Counted from the first letter of the stretch, positions 1 through 9,045 are shown. The stretch: 60,818 nt of DNA from Silicimonas sp. (GCA_013002465.1 JABDJO010000110.1:1-60818); one strand, 5' to 3'. Numbers and translations are program-made. Notes: generated by a model not told the origin, from the sequence alone.

Positions 1-18
1 TTGGTGGGGCCTTTTTTT
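1..18 (+). terminator. Right half of a probable intrinsic terminator
   Basis: The window opens with TTGGTGGGGCC followed directly by a run of seven T (12-18). This looks like the 3' arm and U-tract of a rho-independent terminator for a plus-strand gene to the left. The matching left arm would lie outside the window, so the stem cannot be confirmed. Confidence 0.4.
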
Positions 19-222
19 CGGCGATTGCCAGGTCTGACGGCCATTGTTGGAGGCGATTGATTGTCAGTGCATTGGTGGGATTGAGCCCATTCTACAAGTT
101 TTCTGTCATGCGGCGAACGTCGGTTTATGTTCACGTTTCGATGCATATGATCCTGCGCATCTGGTGGATCATGCCATTGATTTCAGGTTTTGCGAATCTG
201 TTTTGCAATTTATCAGTCAGGT

Positions 223-804
223 ATGGAAATTCTTGCAGATATTGGACTGCTGATCCTTGGCGCGCTCCTTGGCATTGGCTCATCGGGGGCGTTCTGGTGG
301 GTGCAATCCCACTACTGGGTGCCAAGGATCAAGTTTTCAGAGGAGATCGCTGAGTACGAGCTCAAGGATGATCAGAGCTTCTTCCAGTGCGCTTTTGAAA
401 ACCTAGGAAAGCGAGAGATTATCGATTTGGACATACAAGTCCGAGTTGGCATTAAAGGGTATCTTGGAGCTACGGGATGGGCTTACCACACTGTTTCTTC
501 TAATGCTTCGCGAGTTCCTCAGCTTTCACAGGGCAACAAAAGACGGGTGCGCGTATTCGACACTCGACAATCAATTGAATTTTTGGACGCTCCGTCAAAG
601 TCCCTGCGTGAAGGGATTGAAAAATGCACATCACTGAGAGATGTTCTTCAGCTTGGTCAAGACGCGGCAGTGCGCGTGCATGTGTTTGGTTATGATGCAT
701 TCAGCGGTGCTCGCAAGCATTTCAAATCGCGTGAATATAGAAAAGACGATATTCGTAAAGGCACGTTCAATGGGCTAAATGTTGTGCAAAACTCAAAGTT
801 CTGA
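223..804 (+). CDS. Hypothetical protein with one N-terminal membrane segment
   Basis: About 193 residues. The chosen ATG at 223 begins a hydrophobic stretch rich in L, I and G (about residues 3-25, starting MEILADIGLL), so it is probably a single-pass anchor with the rest cytoplasmic or periplasmic. An upstream in-frame ATG at 190 is possible and would add 11 residues. The soluble part is mixed alpha/beta in appearance with no motif I recognise. Base composition is clearly more AT-rich than the genes after position 1500, which suggests recent acquisition or an accessory island edge. It stands alone, with a possible terminator upstream and no partner downstream. Function unknown. Confidence 0.6.
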   Translation: MEILADIGLLILGALLGIGSSGAFWWVQSHYWVPRIKFSEEIAEYELKDDQSFFQCAFENLGKREIIDLDIQVRVGIKGYLGATGWAYHTVSSNASRVPQLSQGNKRRVRVFDTRQSIEFLDAPSKSLREGIEKCTSLRDVLQLGQDAAVRVHVFGYDAFSGARKHFKSREYRKDDIRKGTFNGLNVVQNSKF

Positions 805-1065
805 ATCCCAAATAAACGTTTTGCGCAGCGGCGAATAAACACCGATCGGGTTTGGAGCGGACCTCCAGTTTCTTCGTATGAACGGCGGCTCCGTCCGCAC
901 ACCTGCCGTCAACCCAAAAGCCGATGCACTCCCCTCGCGCCGATGCGAGACCATTCCAATAGGCAACCCTCCCATACCATGACCCTTGAACCGGGCCGTT
1001 GCATTGCGCGCCCGGGTGTCGCCACGCCGAAACAGGCCGAGATCAGCCTCGTCCCCTCCCGCTGA
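805..1065. other. Intergenic region with no gene seen
   Basis: About 260 bases between the orphan membrane protein and the convergent small secreted protein. No reading frame with a credible start and ribosome binding site was found. The only structure noticed is the first copy of the direct repeat at 951-998. Confidence 0.5.
951..998 (+). repeat. Imperfect direct repeat, copy A
   Basis: Reads CCATTCCAATAGGCAACCCT and continues to AACCGGGCCG. It matches 1460-1509 with a handful of substitutions and a two-base length difference; the last ten bases are identical. The two copies bracket the small minus-strand gene at 1066-1353. No coding function is apparent. Confidence 0.55.
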
Positions 1066-1353
1066 CTAGTTCTTGACCTTGAAAAGTGGCTCGGACGTTT
1101 CAGACCTGCAGTGCGAATAGCTGTCCCAGGGCGTCACGCAATTAAAGAGGTGATCCTCGAACGCGACCGCGAACGAGTGCGTGCCTCTTTCCACGGATGC
1201 GCTGATGATCTTGCCTTCAAGGATGATGTTCTCGGCGGCCTCGTGCGTGGCGTGGTTTCGCACCAAGTTGAACTGGTTGATCGTGCTGTATGTTTCGGCT
1301 GCCGCCGGGCCAATCAGCGAAACCGCCAGAATGGTGCTTGTGACTATTTTCAA
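1066..1353 (-). CDS. Small secreted hypothetical protein
   Basis: 95 residues with a TTG start preceded by AGGA at close spacing. The N-terminus is a good signal peptide: a basic residue, a hydrophobic core to about residue 18, and an AAAE cleavage context (GPAAAE). The mature part is about 76 residues with two cysteines (in FNCVTP and SHCRSE) that could form one disulfide. It shows no recognisable domain. It sits alone between two copies of a direct repeat, on the strand opposite its neighbours. Function unknown. The unusual start codon makes the exact N-terminus less certain, but the signal peptide fits it well. Confidence 0.55.
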   Translation of the reverse strand: MKIVTSTILAVSLIGPAAAETYSTINQFNLVRNHATHEAAENIILEGKIISASVERGTHSFAVAFEDHLFNCVTPWDSYSHCRSETSEPLFKVKN

Positions 1354-1459
1354 TATGTCCTGCCTAACTTGCTTGTGTGCATTCTTTGTACCACGAGTGA
1401 AACAGCTTGTCGCAGTTCCATAATTCCGAACAACGCTGTCCTGTCGCGCCCGTGCCCAA

Positions 1460-1509
1460 CCAATCCAATAGGTAACCCCACCAGTTCATGCTATCCCTGA
1501 ACCGGGCCG
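1460..1509 (+). repeat. Imperfect direct repeat, copy B
   Basis: Reads CCAATCCAATAGGTAACCCC and continues to AACCGGGCCG. It is the partner of 951-998. It ends 43 bases before the start of the GYD-domain gene, so this copy may form part of that gene's upstream region. Whether it is a mobile remnant, a duplicated promoter or a structured RNA cannot be decided from sequence alone. Confidence 0.55.
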
Positions 1510-1552
1510 CTTCCGGCCACTCGAACTGACCAACAAACTGGGGGAAAACGCG

Positions 1553-1882
1553 ATGAGTATGTACATCATTACAGGGTGCTACACGGCAAATGCCGTAAAG
1601 GGGATGATTGCCGAACCAAGCGACCGGGCCGAGGCGGTGCGCCCGCTGGTCGAAACCTCGGGCGGCAAGATGGTTTCGTTTCTGGTGACAACGGGTGATA
1701 CGGATTTTTCCATGGTCGTTGAATCCGACGATCAGGAAGGGCTTATGGCGGCCCTGATGGCGGCGGCCGCAACCGGCACGGTGTCGAACCTGAAAACCGT
1801 GCAGGCCTTTTCCAGTGCCGACTTCATGGCGGCTCAGAAAAGGGCCGGGCAGATCGCGGCAAGTTTCAAACCGGCAGGTTAA
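1553..1882 (+). CDS. GYD domain-containing protein
   Basis: 109 residues with a purine-rich ribosome binding site (GGGGGAAAA) before the ATG. The sequence has the character of the small GYD / DUF1330-like ferredoxin-fold family: an N-terminal strand (MYIITGCYT), a helix, a strand ending in a G-D-x-D-F segment (TTGDTDFSMVVE) where the family name motif GxYD sits, and a second alpha/beta unit. Members are about 95-110 residues long, so this one is complete. No enzymatic role is established for the family. It is a monocistronic unit, closed by a strong hairpin 15 bases after the stop. Confidence 0.8.
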   Translation: MSMYIITGCYTANAVKGMIAEPSDRAEAVRPLVETSGGKMVSFLVTTGDTDFSMVVESDDQEGLMAALMAAAATGTVSNLKTVQAFSSADFMAAQKRAGQIAASFKPAG

Positions 1883-1896
1883 GGCGTTTGATGGCC

Positions 1897-1922
1897 GGAG
1901 CGGCCCTGTCCGGGGCCGCTCC
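1897..1922 (+). terminator. Hairpin terminator after the GYD gene
   Basis: GGAGCGGCCC (1897-1906) and GGGCCGCTCC (1913-1922) form a perfect 10-bp stem with a six-base loop. GTTTA follows, a weak U-tract. It lies directly after the stop of the GYD gene and before the next start, so it most likely ends that transcript. Confidence 0.65.
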
Positions 1923-2008
1923 GTTTACCGACATTTTCCGGGCGCAATGTAGGGCCCGTTAACCAGCACGTGCCTTGGCGTTTGATCGCTGCTATCAGAT
2001 CATTCGAG

Positions 2009-3205
2009 ATGACTTTACCACGTATCAATCATCAAGAGGCGCGGGCGATCTTCCTGGATCGGCATGGGCTGGGTCAGGCGCCTTCCGGGGCGGGCAAGGG
2101 CGGCGATTTGCAGGCCGTCGTTGATCAGCTTGGGTTCGTTCAGATCGATTCGATCAACACCGTGTCCCGTGCTCACCACATGATCCTCCATGCCAGACGT
2201 TCGGCCTATCGCCCAAGGAATTTGCACGTTCTTCACGACCGTGACCGTGGAGTTTTCGAACATTGGACGCACGATGCCAGCATGATTGCGATGCAGCACT
2301 TTCCCCATTGGCGGCTAAGGTTTCAACGCAACATCGCCCGGCTGTCCGAGCAATCCACGAAATGGCGCGAGCAGGGCATCGCGGGCAAGATGGACGACCT
2401 GATGCGGCGAATTGCCGACGAGGGACCCTGTTGTTCGGCAGATGTGGGCGAGGATGAGAAACGGTCGTCGGGGGGATGGTGGGACTGGCATCCATCAAAA
2501 ACCGCGCTTGAGTTCCTGTGGCGGACGGGTCGCCTATCCGTCACGCGCCGCGAGGGTTTTCGCAAGGTCTATGATCTGACCGAGCGCGTGATCCCGGCGG
2601 ACATCCTTCGGGTGACACCCGACGAAGGCGAAACGATTGACTGGGCCTGCCGCTCGGCGCTTGACCGGCTTGGATTTGCAACCTCGGGCGAGTTGGCGGC
2701 GTTCTGGGCATTGATCACCCCGCAAGAGGCGAAGGAGTGGTGCCTGCGCCACCTTGCGACGGGCGAGATTGCCGAGGTCGGCGTTGAACAAGCGAACGGT
2801 ACCGTCCGAAAATGCGTCATCTGGCCGAACACGCTTGATGCCGCGGTCGATCCGCCGACCGGTCGGCTTCGCATTCTCAGCCCGTTCGATCCCGCCCTTC
2901 GCGATCGCAAGCGCGCCGAGCGGTTGTTCGACTTTCATTATCGGATCGAGATTTACGTGCCCGAAGCCAAAAGAAAGTACGGCTATTACGTGTTTCCCAT
3001 CCTGGAGGGTGATCGGATTGTCGGCCGGATCGACATGAAGGCCGACCGCGGCGCAGACCGTTTGCACGTGAAGGCGCTTTGGCCCGAGCGGAACGTGACA
3101 TTCGGAAAGGGCCGCGTGGAAAGGTTGGAAACCGCGCTGTCGCGCACCGCCCGCCTGGCCGATGTATCCTCGGTGACATTCGACAAGGACTGGCTGCGTC
3201 ACTGA
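2009..3205 (+). CDS. YcaQ/AlkX-type winged-helix DNA glycosylase
   Basis: 398 residues from the ATG at 2009 (MTLPRINHQE); an in-frame ATG at 1970 gives an unlikely extra 13 residues. This is the HTH_42 family, containing Escherichia coli YcaQ (AlkX) and Streptomyces AlkZ, which unhook DNA interstrand crosslinks. The N-terminal part holds the motif GFVQIDSINTV; the Q-x-D arrangement is the catalytic pattern described for YcaQ-type enzymes, as opposed to Q-x-Q in AlkZ. Family features seen further on are the FEHWTHDAS stretch and a C-terminal segment ending in a DRIVGRIDMKADR block. Length is normal for the family. It converges on hutU with 24 bases between the stops. The family call is firm; activity on crosslinks is inferred. 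Confidence 0.85.
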   Translation: MTLPRINHQEARAIFLDRHGLGQAPSGAGKGGDLQAVVDQLGFVQIDSINTVSRAHHMILHARRSAYRPRNLHVLHDRDRGVFEHWTHDASMIAMQHFPHWRLRFQRNIARLSEQSTKWREQGIAGKMDDLMRRIADEGPCCSADVGEDEKRSSGGWWDWHPSKTALEFLWRTGRLSVTRREGFRKVYDLTERVIPADILRVTPDEGETIDWACRSALDRLGFATSGELAAFWALITPQEAKEWCLRHLATGEIAEVGVEQANGTVRKCVIWPNTLDAAVDPPTGRLRILSPFDPALRDRKRAERLFDFHYRIEIYVPEAKRKYGYYVFPILEGDRIVGRIDMKADRGADRLHVKALWPERNVTFGKGRVERLETALSRTARLADVSSVTFDKDWLRH

Positions 3206-3229
3206 TCCGGGTCCCGGTTGGTTCAAGGA

Positions 3230-4888
3230 TCACCGAACCATGGGCAGTTTCAGGCCGTGTGTTCTGGCGCATTTGATTGCGCTTTCATAACCGGCATCGG
3301 CGTGGCGCATGACGCCGCTGGCTGGGTCGTTCCAAAGCGTGCGGGCAATGATCTTGTCAGCCTCGTCGCTGCCATCGGCCAGAATGGCGATACCGGCGTG
3401 TTGCGAATATCCCATGCCCATGCCGCCGCCGTGGTGGAACGAGACCCATGTGGCCCCGTTCGCCGCATTCAAAAGCGCGTTCAGAATGGGCCAGTCGGAC
3501 ACCGTATCGGACCCGTCCTGCATGCCTTCGGTTTCGCGGTTCGGGCTGGCAACCGAGCCTGAATCCATATGGTCCCGGCCAATGACAATCGGAGCACTGA
3601 GTTCGCCCGTTCGTACCATGTCGTTGAACGCGCGCCCCAGGCGGTCCCTGTCCCCCAGGCCAACCCAGCAGATGCGCGCCGGCAGGCCTTGAAAACGGAT
3701 ATGTTCGCGCGCCTTGTCCAGCCAGTTGTGCAGAAAGGTGTCGTCCGGCATCAGTTCCCGCACTTTTGCGTCGGTCTTGTAGATGTCCTCGGGGTCTCCT
3801 GAAAGGGCGACCCACCGAAACGGCCCCTTGCCCTCGCAGAAAAGCGGACGGACGTAAGCTTCGACAAAGCCCGGGAACCCGAACGCATTCTCGGCTCCGG
3901 CCTCTTCGGCCATGGCGCGCAGGTTGTTGCCATATTCCAGAACCACCGCGCCCTTTTCACGGAACCGGTTCATCAAGGTGACATGGCGGGCCATCGACGC
4001 CTTAGACGCCGACGATACCGCGTCGGGGTCGCGTTCGCGCATCTCGTTCCACCGGGCCACGCTCCAACCCTGGGGCAGATACCCGTTGACCGGATCGTGG
4101 GCCGAGGTCTGGTCGGTCAAGACGTCCGGGACATGACCGCGCGCATCCAGGTCTTCCAGAACATCGACGACGTTGCCGATGACCCCGACCGACACCGCGT
4201 CGTCCGAGGCTTTGATGATGTCCAATGCCTCGTCCAGGGTTTCCGCGGAACGGTGCAGATACCCGGTTCTTTTGCGAAACTCGATCTTGTCACGTTGGCA
4301 TTCCACGACGATGGCATCAAACCCTGCCATGGTCGCGGCCAAGGGCTGCGCGCCCCCCATGCCGCCAAGCCCGCCGGTGACCACCAACTTGCCCGTCACG
4401 TTGCCGCCAAAGTGCCGCTGGCCGATTGTCGAAAAGGTTTCATAGGTGCCCTGAACGATGCCCTGGCTGCCGATGTAGATCCAGGAACCGGCGGTCATCT
4501 GGCCGTACATGGTCAACCCCATGCGATCCAGTTCGTTGAACTTTTCCCAGGTGGCCCACCGGGGCACGATGTTTCCGTTGGCGATCAGAACGCGCGGTGC
4601 CATGCGGTGGGTTTTGAAAACTCCGACAGGTTTGCCGGATTGCACCAGAAGCGTTTCGTCATCCTCAAGGTCTTTCAATGCGGCGGTCATGGCATCGAAG
4701 CATTCCCAACTGCGCGCGGCCCGTCCGATACCGCCATAGACCACCAGTTCCTCCGGGCGCTCGGCAACATCGGGGTCAAGGTTGTTCATCAACAGTCTTA
4801 ACGGGGCTTCGGTGTGCCAGCTTTTGGCGTTCAACTCGGAACCGGTTGGGGCTCGGACAACCCGGGTGTTCTTTCGGGTAAAGCTCAT
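3230..4888 (-). CDS. hutU: Urocanate hydratase
   Basis: 552 residues, the normal length for urocanase. It adds water to urocanate to give 4-imidazolone-5-propionate, the second step of histidine degradation, in the cytoplasm, using tightly bound NAD+. The N-terminal block ([19 protein letters not shown]), the NAD site [14 protein letters not shown] and the [14 protein letters not shown] segment with its conserved cysteine are all present. It is the last gene of a four-gene minus-strand string with a CoA-transferase, an MDR oxidoreductase and an IclR regulator. No hutH, hutI, hutG or hutC lies in this window. That makes it either a separated part of the hut pathway or a paralogue recruited to another imidazole compound. 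Confidence 0.95.
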   Translation of the reverse strand: MSFTRKNTRVVRAPTGSELNAKSWHTEAPLRLLMNNLDPDVAERPEELVVYGGIGRAARSWECFDAMTAALKDLEDDETLLVQSGKPVGVFKTHRMAPRVLIANGNIVPRWATWEKFNELDRMGLTMYGQMTAGSWIYIGSQGIVQGTYETFSTIGQRHFGGNVTGKLVVTGGLGGMGGAQPLAATMAGFDAIVVECQRDKIEFRKRTGYLHRSAETLDEALDIIKASDDAVSVGVIGNVVDVLEDLDARGHVPDVLTDQTSAHDPVNGYLPQGWSVARWNEMRERDPDAVSSASKASMARHVTLMNRFREKGAVVLEYGNNLRAMAEEAGAENAFGFPGFVEAYVRPLFCEGKGPFRWVALSGDPEDIYKTDAKVRELMPDDTFLHNWLDKAREHIRFQGLPARICWVGLGDRDRLGRAFNDMVRTGELSAPIVIGRDHMDSGSVASPNRETEGMQDGSDTVSDWPILNALLNAANGATWVSFHHGGGMGMGYSQHAGIAILADGSDEADKIIARTLWNDPASGVMRHADAGYESAIKCARTHGLKLPMVR

Positions 4889-4900
4889 GGACCGGTCTCC

Positions 4901-6100
4901 TCAGATTGTCTTTGCATCGCGCATGGCGGCGATGGCCGCGTCATCAAGATCGGCCAGGTCGCGCAACACCTCGTCCGTATGGGCACCAAGCGTGGGGGCA
5001 AAAGGTTCAGGACCGTCGTCTGTGCCAGAAAACCTGACCGGCTGGGGAACCAACGGAATCCGGCCCAAGGTGTCATGGCGGCCGTCAACCACCAGTCCGC
5101 GTTGTCTGACGTGGTCGGACGACACAAGGTCCTTCAGGGTCCAGACCGGAGCAGCGGGGATCCCGTGACCAAGAAGGGCAGCAATCGCCGCGTCCTGGTC
5201 CTGGCCCGCGGCCCAGGTCGCGATTTTTTCCCTCAAGAGGTCCTCGTTTTCGTTGCGGGCCGCGTTGCTGGCAAACCTGGTATCGGTTGCCAGTTCAGGC
5301 GTACCCATGAGTTTTGCCAGTTCGCCGAACAGCCGGTCGGTAAAGCAGACCAGAACGATGTCGCCGGTACGTGTGGCAAAGCTGTCGACAGGATAGGTGA
5401 CCGGATGGCGATTGCCGACAGGACCGGGTGTGTCGTCCTTATAGAGTTGCCGCGCAAGGCCGGTCAGTTGCATCGCCATCATGCTATCAAGCATGGCCAC
5501 ATCGACGTGGCGGCCGACCCCGGTGCGTTCGCGATCGAAAAGGGCGGCAACGGTGCCAAAGGCGGCAAACATGCCGGTACAGACATCGGCAACCGATTCC
5601 CCGACCGCCGTCGCGGGTCCGCGCTTGGGTCCGGTCAGGCTCATCAATCCGCTCATCGCCTGGATCACCAGATCGAACGCGGGCCAGTCCCTAAGCGGGC
5701 TTTCCTGCCCAAATCCGGAAATGCTGGTGTAAATGATGCCAGGGTTCAGTTTGCGCACCGCCGGTTCGTCAAGCCCAAGGCGCGCCATCACGCCCGGGCG
5801 AAAGTTTTCGACCATGACATCGCATTTGGGCACGAGATTTTGGATAAGTGCCCGTCCGTCATCGGATTTCAGATCGACGGTCACGCTTTTCTTGTTGCGG
5901 TTCAGCAGCATGAAATACGTGCTTTCGCCATCGACATAGGGTCCGAAGTGCCGGGCCTCGTCGCCGAATTCCGGCAATTCGATCTTGATGACTTCGGCAC
6001 CCAGATCGGCCAGCATTGATGTGCAGAACGGGCCAGACATGACCCGCGACAGATCAAGAACGCGGATGCCGCCCAGCAGCCCTTTTTCATGGTCTGTCAT
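4901..6100 (-). CDS. Class III (CaiB/BaiF) CoA-transferase
   Basis: 399 residues, typical for the family. These enzymes move CoA between carboxylic acids through an aspartyl-CoA thioester intermediate. Characteristic features are the N-terminal block GIRVLDLSRVMSGPFCTSML, the AEVIKIE strand, the VENFRPGVM segment and the VADVCTGMFAA segment, whose aspartate (about residue 172) is the likely catalytic one. It starts four bases inside the preceding MDR gene (ATGA overlap) and ends 12 bases before hutU, so translation is probably coupled. The substrate is not readable from sequence. The context suggests activation of a carboxylate taken up by the divergent TRAP transporter. Confidence 0.88.
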   Translation of the reverse strand: MTDHEKGLLGGIRVLDLSRVMSGPFCTSMLADLGAEVIKIELPEFGDEARHFGPYVDGESTYFMLLNRNKKSVTVDLKSDDGRALIQNLVPKCDVMVENFRPGVMARLGLDEPAVRKLNPGIIYTSISGFGQESPLRDWPAFDLVIQAMSGLMSLTGPKRGPATAVGESVADVCTGMFAAFGTVAALFDRERTGVGRHVDVAMLDSMMAMQLTGLARQLYKDDTPGPVGNRHPVTYPVDSFATRTGDIVLVCFTDRLFGELAKLMGTPELATDTRFASNAARNENEDLLREKIATWAAGQDQDAAIAALLGHGIPAAPVWTLKDLVSSDHVRQRGLVVDGRHDTLGRIPLVPQPVRFSGTDDGPEPFAPTLGAHTDEVLRDLADLDDAAIAAMRDAKTI

Positions 6101-7086
6101 GTGGCCTCCCGTTCTGGCGCGCCGATGCGCAGGACCAGCTTTCCGGTGACCCGCCGGTTCTGCAAATCGTCCAGCGCGGCTGGCAATTCGTCGAATACAT
6201 AGCGGTCGTCGACCAGCGGAGCGATGTGCCCGGCCCTGATCAAGCGTTCCAGTTCATGTGTCACGCTGGCCAGCATCTTGGCGTCCGTATCATGGTTCCA
6301 ATAGACGCCGATGGCCGAGGCCCGCTTTAGCAGCAGCCGATGTGGCGCAAGCCGGGGCATCTCGCCAGACGAAAACCCGGCAATCAGCAATCGACCGTCC
6401 CGGGCAATGCAACGCAGGCTGTCTTCGCCGATCTTGCCACCGACCGGGTCCAATATGATGTCGGCGCCCAGGCCATTCGTGGCGTCCTTGACCTGATCCA
6501 CCCAGTCTTCTTCCCGGTAGTTGATCCCGCAGTCCGCACCGCGCGCCGACGCGATGTCCAGACGTGATTGCGCCCCGGCGGTTGCAATGACGCGCGCGCC
6601 CCGGGCCTTTGCCACTTCGACCGCCGCTAGTCCCAGACCACCGGCGGCGGCGTGAATCAAAACGGTTTGCCCCGCTTCGACCTTTCCGCAGACATCAAGG
6701 GCCACAAGCGCGGTCGTGTAAGACACGGGAAGTGCGGCGCCTTCCGCCAGCGACAGCTTGTCGGGCACCCGGATGGCCATGTCGGCTCGCACGGATACAT
6801 CGTGGGCAAACCCGCCCCAGTTCACTTTGCTGGCGATGCGGTCACCGGGTTCAAAGCCCGTGGCGGGGGCGGCCTCTTCGACGATACCGGCGATTTCCTG
6901 GCCTGGCGTGAAAGGGCGGGGCGGACGGACCTGGTATTGATCTGCCACCATCAGAATGTCGGAAAAATTGACCGCGCCGTGGGTCACGCGAACAAGCAGG
7001 TGACCATCGCTTGGATCGGGCGCTGCAACATCCTTAATTGCCAGGGCGTCAACGCCAAGGGCCTTTCCTGACACCCATGCGCGCAT
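6097..7086 (-). CDS. Zinc-independent MDR oxidoreductase, quinone oxidoreductase-like
   Basis: 329 residues of the medium-chain dehydrogenase/reductase superfamily, quinone oxidoreductase branch. It has the N-terminal GroES-like domain (HGAVNFSDILM, TPGQEIAGIVEE) and a Rossmann domain with the loop HAAAGGLGLAAVEVAK for NADPH. The structural and catalytic zinc cysteine ligands of alcohol dehydrogenases are absent, as expected for this branch. It sits between the IclR regulator (TGATG overlap with its stop) and the CoA-transferase. Likely roles are reduction of an enoyl-CoA or an alpha,beta-unsaturated carbonyl in the same catabolic route; which one is inference. Confidence 0.85.
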   Translation of the reverse strand: MRAWVSGKALGVDALAIKDVAAPDPSDGHLLVRVTHGAVNFSDILMVADQYQVRPPRPFTPGQEIAGIVEEAAPATGFEPGDRIASKVNWGGFAHDVSVRADMAIRVPDKLSLAEGAALPVSYTTALVALDVCGKVEAGQTVLIHAAAGGLGLAAVEVAKARGARVIATAGAQSRLDIASARGADCGINYREEDWVDQVKDATNGLGADIILDPVGGKIGEDSLRCIARDGRLLIAGFSSGEMPRLAPHRLLLKRASAIGVYWNHDTDAKMLASVTHELERLIRAGHIAPLVDDRYVFDELPAALDDLQNRRVTGKLVLRIGAPEREAT

Positions 7087-7904
7087 CAGGTCGTCTCCTC
7101 TGGGGATGGCTCTGTCGTGCCGGTTAGAAGGGCGGTGATGTCGGCCGCGCCTTCGCTCAAGTACGCGCCGATGCGCGCGATGGTTTTTGAACTGGCGCGG
7201 TGATCGGGCAGGGCGACGGCAAGGCTGCCCGCTGGGCGATGGCCAGACCAGAAGAACGGTGCGCCAATCCCGGTCACGCCGACATAGGTTTCACCGACCG
7301 ACACGGCATAGCCCCGGCGGACGGTTTTGGCGATGTCCTTGCGCAGGGCGGTTTTGTCGATCGGTTGTTGGGTGCCAAGTTCGGTCAACGGGCGCGACAA
7401 GTAATTTTCAAGTTCATCCTGGGGCAGGGTCGCCAAGACCGCTTTCGGTGAGGCGCCGGTGTGCAAAGGGAAGACGGTTCCGACCTGTTCGAAGACCCGA
7501 AGTCCTTCGTGCGTGCTTTCGATCTGATCAACACAGCGCACCGCGTTTCCTGTTCCAACCACCGAGGTCAGAATGACGGTTTCGCCGGTCTGCACCGACA
7601 GCCGTTCCAGAACCGGTCGGCAAATACCCCGGAAATCAAACTGTGCCGAGGCGCGGCGGCCAAGGTCGATGGCGGATGGCCCAAGCGAATAGTGGCTTTG
7701 CCCGTCTGCCTGCGCCAGGTAACCCCGGTCGGTCAGAAAGCGAACCAGCCGATTGACAGTTGAGCGCGGGAAACCGGTGGATTCCGCGATGCGGGCTTGT
7801 GTCCACTTCGGCGTGTCGTTCTGGAACAAATCCAGGATCTGCAATGTCTTTTGCACAAGGCCGACACCCGCCGGAGTAGTGAAATCGCTCGCACGTTTGT
7901 TCAT
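7086..7904 (-). CDS. IclR family transcriptional regulator
   Basis: 272 residues from the ATG at 7904 (MNKRASDF), the usual IclR length. A longer frame upstream would cross the operator region and is not used. The N-terminal winged helix is at about residues 15-75 (LQILDLFQND, then ARIAESTGFPRSTVNRLVRFL). The C-terminal effector domain follows, with the RASAQFDFRGICRPVLERLS segment and the GIGAPFF block near the end. It is transcribed together with the three catabolic genes downstream and is divergent from the TRAP genes. The inverted repeat TTCCAC-AAT-GTGGAA in the divergent region is a good candidate for its operator. It probably senses the transported compound or a breakdown product. Confidence 0.9.
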   Translation of the reverse strand: MNKRASDFTTPAGVGLVQKTLQILDLFQNDTPKWTQARIAESTGFPRSTVNRLVRFLTDRGYLAQADGQSHYSLGPSAIDLGRRASAQFDFRGICRPVLERLSVQTGETVILTSVVGTGNAVRCVDQIESTHEGLRVFEQVGTVFPLHTGASPKAVLATLPQDELENYLSRPLTELGTQQPIDKTALRKDIAKTVRRGYAVSVGETYVGVTGIGAPFFWSGHRPAGSLAVALPDHRASSKTIARIGAYLSEGAADITALLTGTTEPSPEETT

Positions 7905-7915
7905 GCCCAATATAT

Positions 7916-7946
7916 ATTGCATTGTTCCACAATGTGGAATAGCAAT
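7916..7946. promoter_or_regulatory. Candidate IclR operator in the divergent promoter
   Basis: TTCCAC (7925-7930), AAT, GTGGAA (7934-7939) is a perfect inverted repeat. It is flanked by ATTGC (7916-7920) and GCAAT (7942-7946), which extend the symmetry with a one-base offset. It lies 12 bases upstream of the regulator start and 36 bases before the TRAP binding-protein start, where it could control both directions. IclR-family sites commonly have the form of a short palindrome with GGAA/TTCC half-sites. Confidence 0.65.
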
Positions 7947-7981
7947 TCTGATGAAGGTGCTGAATTTTTGGGGAGGACACC

Positions 7982-8992
7982 ATGAACATCTTGAAACGAA
8001 CCTGCATTGCCGGTGCGGTGGCCGCTTGCGGCCTGGCCGGAGGTGTAACGGCCGCGACTGCCGAGAATGTCCTGAAGCTGGCCAGCTTTGTGCCGCCGGT
8101 TTACATTCTGCACGAGCCGATCTTTGAAAAGCTGGCCGCGGATCTGAACGAAGCCACCGGCGGATCCACCACCATCGAGATCTATCCATCTGGCGAGTTG
8201 GGAAAGGGCCCGGTTGAACAGTACAAGCGCGCCGTATCGCGGATTGCCGAGATCAGCTATGGCCTGCCCGGTTATACCTCGTCGATCTTTCCCAAGACGC
8301 TTTTGATCGAACTGCCCGGTGTCACCCAAGGTCATGAGGATGCCACCGCCAAGCTTTGGAAGGTCATGGATGCGCACCTGAGGGACGAGTTCAAAAAGAC
8401 GGTCCCCCTGGCGCTTTTCGTCACACCGCCCGCCGTATTGATGATGACCGAAAAGCCTATTCGGGGTCTGGACGATCTGGCCGGATTGAAGATCCGGGTG
8501 GCGTCGTCCTCGGCGGCAGCGGTTATCGAAGCCTACGGTGCGACACCCGTCCCAATGCCGGCGAACAAGGTTTACACCGCCATGAGCACCGGCGTGGTCG
8601 ATGGCGCATTGATGGGGTCGGATTCGCTTTTGATCTTCAAACTGATCGAGACCACGAAATACGTCACGACCAACCTGCCCGAAATGCCGACGACCATATT
8701 CCTGGTTGCCAACGAAGAGGCTTATAACGAACTGAGCGATGCCGACCGCGCCGCGCTTGACAGCCTGACCGGGCTCGACATTTCGCAACGTTCGGCGGCT
8801 GGTCTGGCCAAGTTTGGTGAAATCGCACTGGGCAAGTTTGCAGGGATGGACGGAACCGAGACCATCGTGCTGTCGGATGAGGCGCGTGCCGCCTTCGATG
8901 CCGCTGCCACAGATGCCGTGACGTCCCTGGTCGCCGACTTTGACGCGAACGGGATGAACGCCTCGCAAATCCTTGCGGATATGAAAAACTGA
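7982..8992 (+). CDS. TRAP transporter substrate-binding protein (DctP family)
   Basis: 336 residues with a strong ribosome binding site (GGGGAGGACACC). A signal peptide covers about residues 1-28 and is cut after an alanine-rich stretch (AATAEN). The mature protein is a periplasmic DctP-type receptor: it has the LYP/IYPSGELGKGPVEQYKRA segment, the family signature region GLKIRVASSSAAAVIEAYGATPVPMPANKVYTAM and the DGALMGSD block. It delivers a ligand, usually a carboxylate, to the DctQM permease encoded just downstream. The ligand is unknown. The link with an IclR-regulated CoA-transferase and urocanase makes an aromatic or imidazole carboxylate plausible. Confidence 0.92.
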   Translation: MNILKRTCIAGAVAACGLAGGVTAATAENVLKLASFVPPVYILHEPIFEKLAADLNEATGGSTTIEIYPSGELGKGPVEQYKRAVSRIAEISYGLPGYTSSIFPKTLLIELPGVTQGHEDATAKLWKVMDAHLRDEFKKTVPLALFVTPPAVLMMTEKPIRGLDDLAGLKIRVASSSAAAVIEAYGATPVPMPANKVYTAMSTGVVDGALMGSDSLLIFKLIETTKYVTTNLPEMPTTIFLVANEEAYNELSDADRAALDSLTGLDISQRSAAGLAKFGEIALGKFAGMDGTETIVLSDEARAAFDAAATDAVTSLVADFDANGMNASQILADMKN

Positions 8993-8998
8993 AACCCT

Positions 8999-9027
8999 GG
9001 CACCCGGCGGAGGATCCACCGGGTGCC
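8999..9027 (+). other. Intercistronic stem-loop between binding protein and permease
   Basis: GGCACCCGG (8999-9007) and CCGGGTGCC (9019-9027) form a perfect 9-bp stem with an 11-base loop. It starts six bases after the stop codon of the binding-protein gene and lies before the small permease gene, with no T-run. It is probably an RNA-stabilising or partially terminating hairpin that keeps receptor mRNA more abundant than permease mRNA. Confidence 0.55.
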
Positions 9028-9045
9028 GACAGTCGGGCCGACCAC

